DNA of 15,796 bases, taken from the NCBI GenBank assembly GCA_017534365.1, contig JAFWCS010000281.1:1-15796 (forward strand), read 5' to 3'. Shown here one piece after another: positions 14,549 through 15,796 of this stretch (position 1 is the stretch's first letter; the number at the start of each line of letters is the position of its first letter). This DNA comes from Clostridia bacterium. GTDB taxonomy: Bacteria; Bacillota; Clostridia; Oscillospirales; Acutalibacteraceae. The notes beneath the pieces were generated by a model. It was not told the DNA's origin and did no database searches. It saw only the letters and a program-made list of their open reading frames with translations. Position numbers and translations under genes: made by a program.

Positions 14549-15397
14549 ATGACCATTCGCAATTCCGCGCTGCTGCGCCTGCTTTCGCTGCTGCTCGCGG
14601 CGCTGTTTCTGCCGCTTTCACTGCTGACGGGCGGGCTGGATGCCGCTGCGCCGGGGCAGCCGCCGCAGGAAAAAACGAATCTCGCCGGGCCCGGCGCGTT
14701 CTTTCGCTCGCAGGGCGTGACGACGGATGGGGCGCATCTCTGGTTTTCCGCCAAAACGACGCTCCTGCGCACGGCGCTCGACGGCAAAACCCCCGAGGCG
14801 CTCAATCTTTCCGCGATCCCCGCGCAGCTCAGGGAGGATGCGGGCATTGCGCATATCGGCGGGATCAGCTGGTATGACGGGTGCATTTATGCCGGGATGG
14901 AGGACAGCAAGGTCTGGCAGCATCCGACGGTCGGCGTGTTCGACGCGGAGACGCTGGCGTTCCGGACGTCCTATGCGCTCGATCCCGCGCTGGTCACGCG
15001 CGGCGTGCCCTGGGTGGCGGTCGAGCAGGAGACCGGACGGCTCTGGTGCGCCGATCACAGCAAAACGCCGACCTGCCTTTGCGTCTATGACCTCGCGAAC
15101 GGCTGCGCGCTGCTGGGAACGCTTCCGCTGCAGGGGGCGCTGCCCGCCGTGCAGGGCGCTGAAATCCGGGCGGGCATCCTGTATGCCGCCTCCAACGACG
15201 CAACCGCCGCGATCTACACCGTGGATCTGACCGACGGACGGGTGGACAAGCTTCTTGACCGCAATCTGCTCGGCGGCGAAGGGGAGGGGCTGACGATCCT
15301 TGAAACGGCGGAGGGCCCCGTGCTGGTCGCAATCGACCTCGGAACGCTGTTTGTCAACGCATTTGTGCGGCGCTATCCGCTGGCAGCGGATGATTGA
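14549..15397 (+). CDS. Secreted beta-propeller-like protein of unknown function
   Basis: A 282-residue exported protein. I use the ATG at 14549, because GAGG at 14537-14540 lies eight bases before it; the ATG at 14543 sits only two bases away. Residues 1-30 form a signal peptide (MTIRNSALLR, then a leucine-rich core) without a lipobox cysteine. The mature part repeats the pattern of propeller blades: GVTTDGAHLWFSAKTTLLR, GISWYDGCIYAGMED with VGVFDAETLAF, AVEQETGRLWCADH with LCVYDLANG, and GILYAASND with IYTVDLTDGRVDKL. About four to five blades are visible. The family is not one I can name; YncE- or SMP-30-like propellers are the nearest by pattern. It ends where the next promoter's -35 begins and may work with the exported phosphoesterase downstream. 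Confidence 0.75.
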   Translation: MTIRNSALLRLLSLLLAALFLPLSLLTGGLDAAAPGQPPQEKTNLAGPGAFFRSQGVTTDGAHLWFSAKTTLLRTALDGKTPEALNLSAIPAQLREDAGIAHIGGISWYDGCIYAGMEDSKVWQHPTVGVFDAETLAFRTSYALDPALVTRGVPWVAVEQETGRLWCADHSKTPTCLCVYDLANGCALLGTLPLQGALPAVQGAEIRAGILYAASNDATAAIYTVDLTDGRVDKLLDRNLLGGEGEGLTILETAEGPVLVAIDLGTLFVNAFVRRYPLAADD

Positions 15398-15422
15398 CAA
15401 GCTCCCGCGCGCGTGTTAAAAT
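15394..15422 (+). promoter_or_regulatory. Promoter of the metallophosphoesterase gene
   Basis: A perfect TTGACA (15394-15399) overlaps the stop codon of the preceding gene. After a 17-base spacer comes TAAAAT (15417-15422), preceded by TG at 15414-15415 (extended -10). Confidence 0.82.
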
Positions 15423-15455
15423 AATACTATCATTTATTTGTGGGGAGGGATGTCT

Positions 15456-15796
15456 GTGCTGCTGCACACCTTGCTTCAAAAAGCGTCTTACCGTCTTTTT
15501 CTGCTGATCCTGTCGCTGGTCTTTGCTTCCGGCGGCGCGGTCCCGCCGTTCGATGCGGCGCCGATCGCCGTAAGCGATCCGGATTCCGTGCAGATGACGT
15601 TCCTGGCGCTGGCGGATCCGCAGATCTCCAACTATCTTTATAAACGCTATCCGATTTTTGAGGCGGCGAGCGCGGATATCCAGCGCGGCAAGGGCGTCTA
15701 TGACGCCGTCATGATCGCGGGCGATATCGCCGAAAACGGCTTCGCTTCCGAATACCAGCTGGTCTGTGATCATCTGAGCGGGCTGGATTGCCGCTA
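15456..15796 (+). CDS. Exported calcineurin-like metallophosphoesterase (partial)
   Basis: The frame stays open to the right edge. GGAGG at 15444-15448 fits the GTG at 15456 better (seven bases) than the ATG at 15450, which lies one base away; both share one frame. The N-terminus is a signal peptide (LFLLILSLVFASG). MTFLALADPQIS looks like the first metal-binding motif, with Gln in place of the usual His after Asp-x, and VMIAGDIAENG is the second, GD-containing motif. Together they mark a calcineurin-like phosphoesterase that would act outside the membrane. The histidine motifs that would confirm the metal site lie beyond the window. The substrate is unknown. Confidence 0.82.
   Translation, partial: MLLHTLLQKASYRLFLLILSLVFASGGAVPPFDAAPIAVSDPDSVQMTFLALADPQISNYLYKRYPIFEAASADIQRGKGVYDAVMIAGDIAENGFASEYQLVCDHLSGLDCR

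Noticed and set aside
1..15796. CRISPR array, insertion sequence or rRNA
   Set aside because: No regularly spaced direct repeats, no transposase motifs or terminal inverted repeats, and no rRNA sequence were seen.

Overview
The window looks like a chromosomal segment of a GC-rich Bacillota, probably Clostridia of the Oscillospirales or Christensenellales kind. The grounds are strong AGGAGG-type ribosome binding sites, sigma-A promoters with 17-18 base spacers, a YtrA-type GntR regulator with its ABC ATPase, a BspA-type leucine-rich lipoprotein, an SPFH/zinc-ribbon protein of the YdjI type and CCA-encoding tRNA genes. The placement rests on these family types and is not proven.

Layout. Bases 1-1041 (minus strand) hold a GntR/YtrA repressor and the start of an ABC ATPase that runs off the left edge; a perfect 11-bp inverted repeat covers the -10 box of their promoter. 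Bases 1257-2767 (plus) hold an SPFH protein with four C-terminal zinc ribbons and a strong terminator. Bases 2850-7038 (plus) hold a two-gene operon with its own promoter and terminator, of visibly lower GC than its neighbours. It encodes a three-helix membrane protein with two Rossmann/RCK-like domains and a C-terminal RyR-like domain, then a TIR - transmembrane - leucine-rich-repeat protein, with a 4-base ATGA overlap. Bases 7142-7391 (minus) hold tRNA-Met and tRNA-Glu in one transcription unit. Bases 7491-8539 (minus) hold a UPF0158-like gene behind an internally deleted ABC-exporter remnant that still has its promoter and ribosome binding site. Bases 8575-11294 (minus) hold a GPH-type MFS transporter translationally coupled to a BspA-type leucine-rich lipoprotein. 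Bases 11474-14464 (plus) hold a PutP-like sodium/proline symporter and an AGCS sodium/alanine(glycine) symporter, separated by a hairpin that also buries the second gene's ribosome binding site. Bases 14472-15796 (plus) hold a secreted beta-propeller-like protein and the start of an exported metallophosphoesterase, each with its own promoter.

Most of the window is transport and regulation. The exception is the RyR/TIR operon. TIR domains can be NADases that make cyclic ADP-ribose-type signals, and RyR and RCK/TrkA-N domains are nucleotide-sensing or gating modules in other proteins. The pair therefore reads as a candidate two-part membrane signalling or defence system: an LRR sensor outside the cell, a TIR enzyme inside, and a channel-like partner that could respond to the product. 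The domain calls are read from sequence; the working model is inference.
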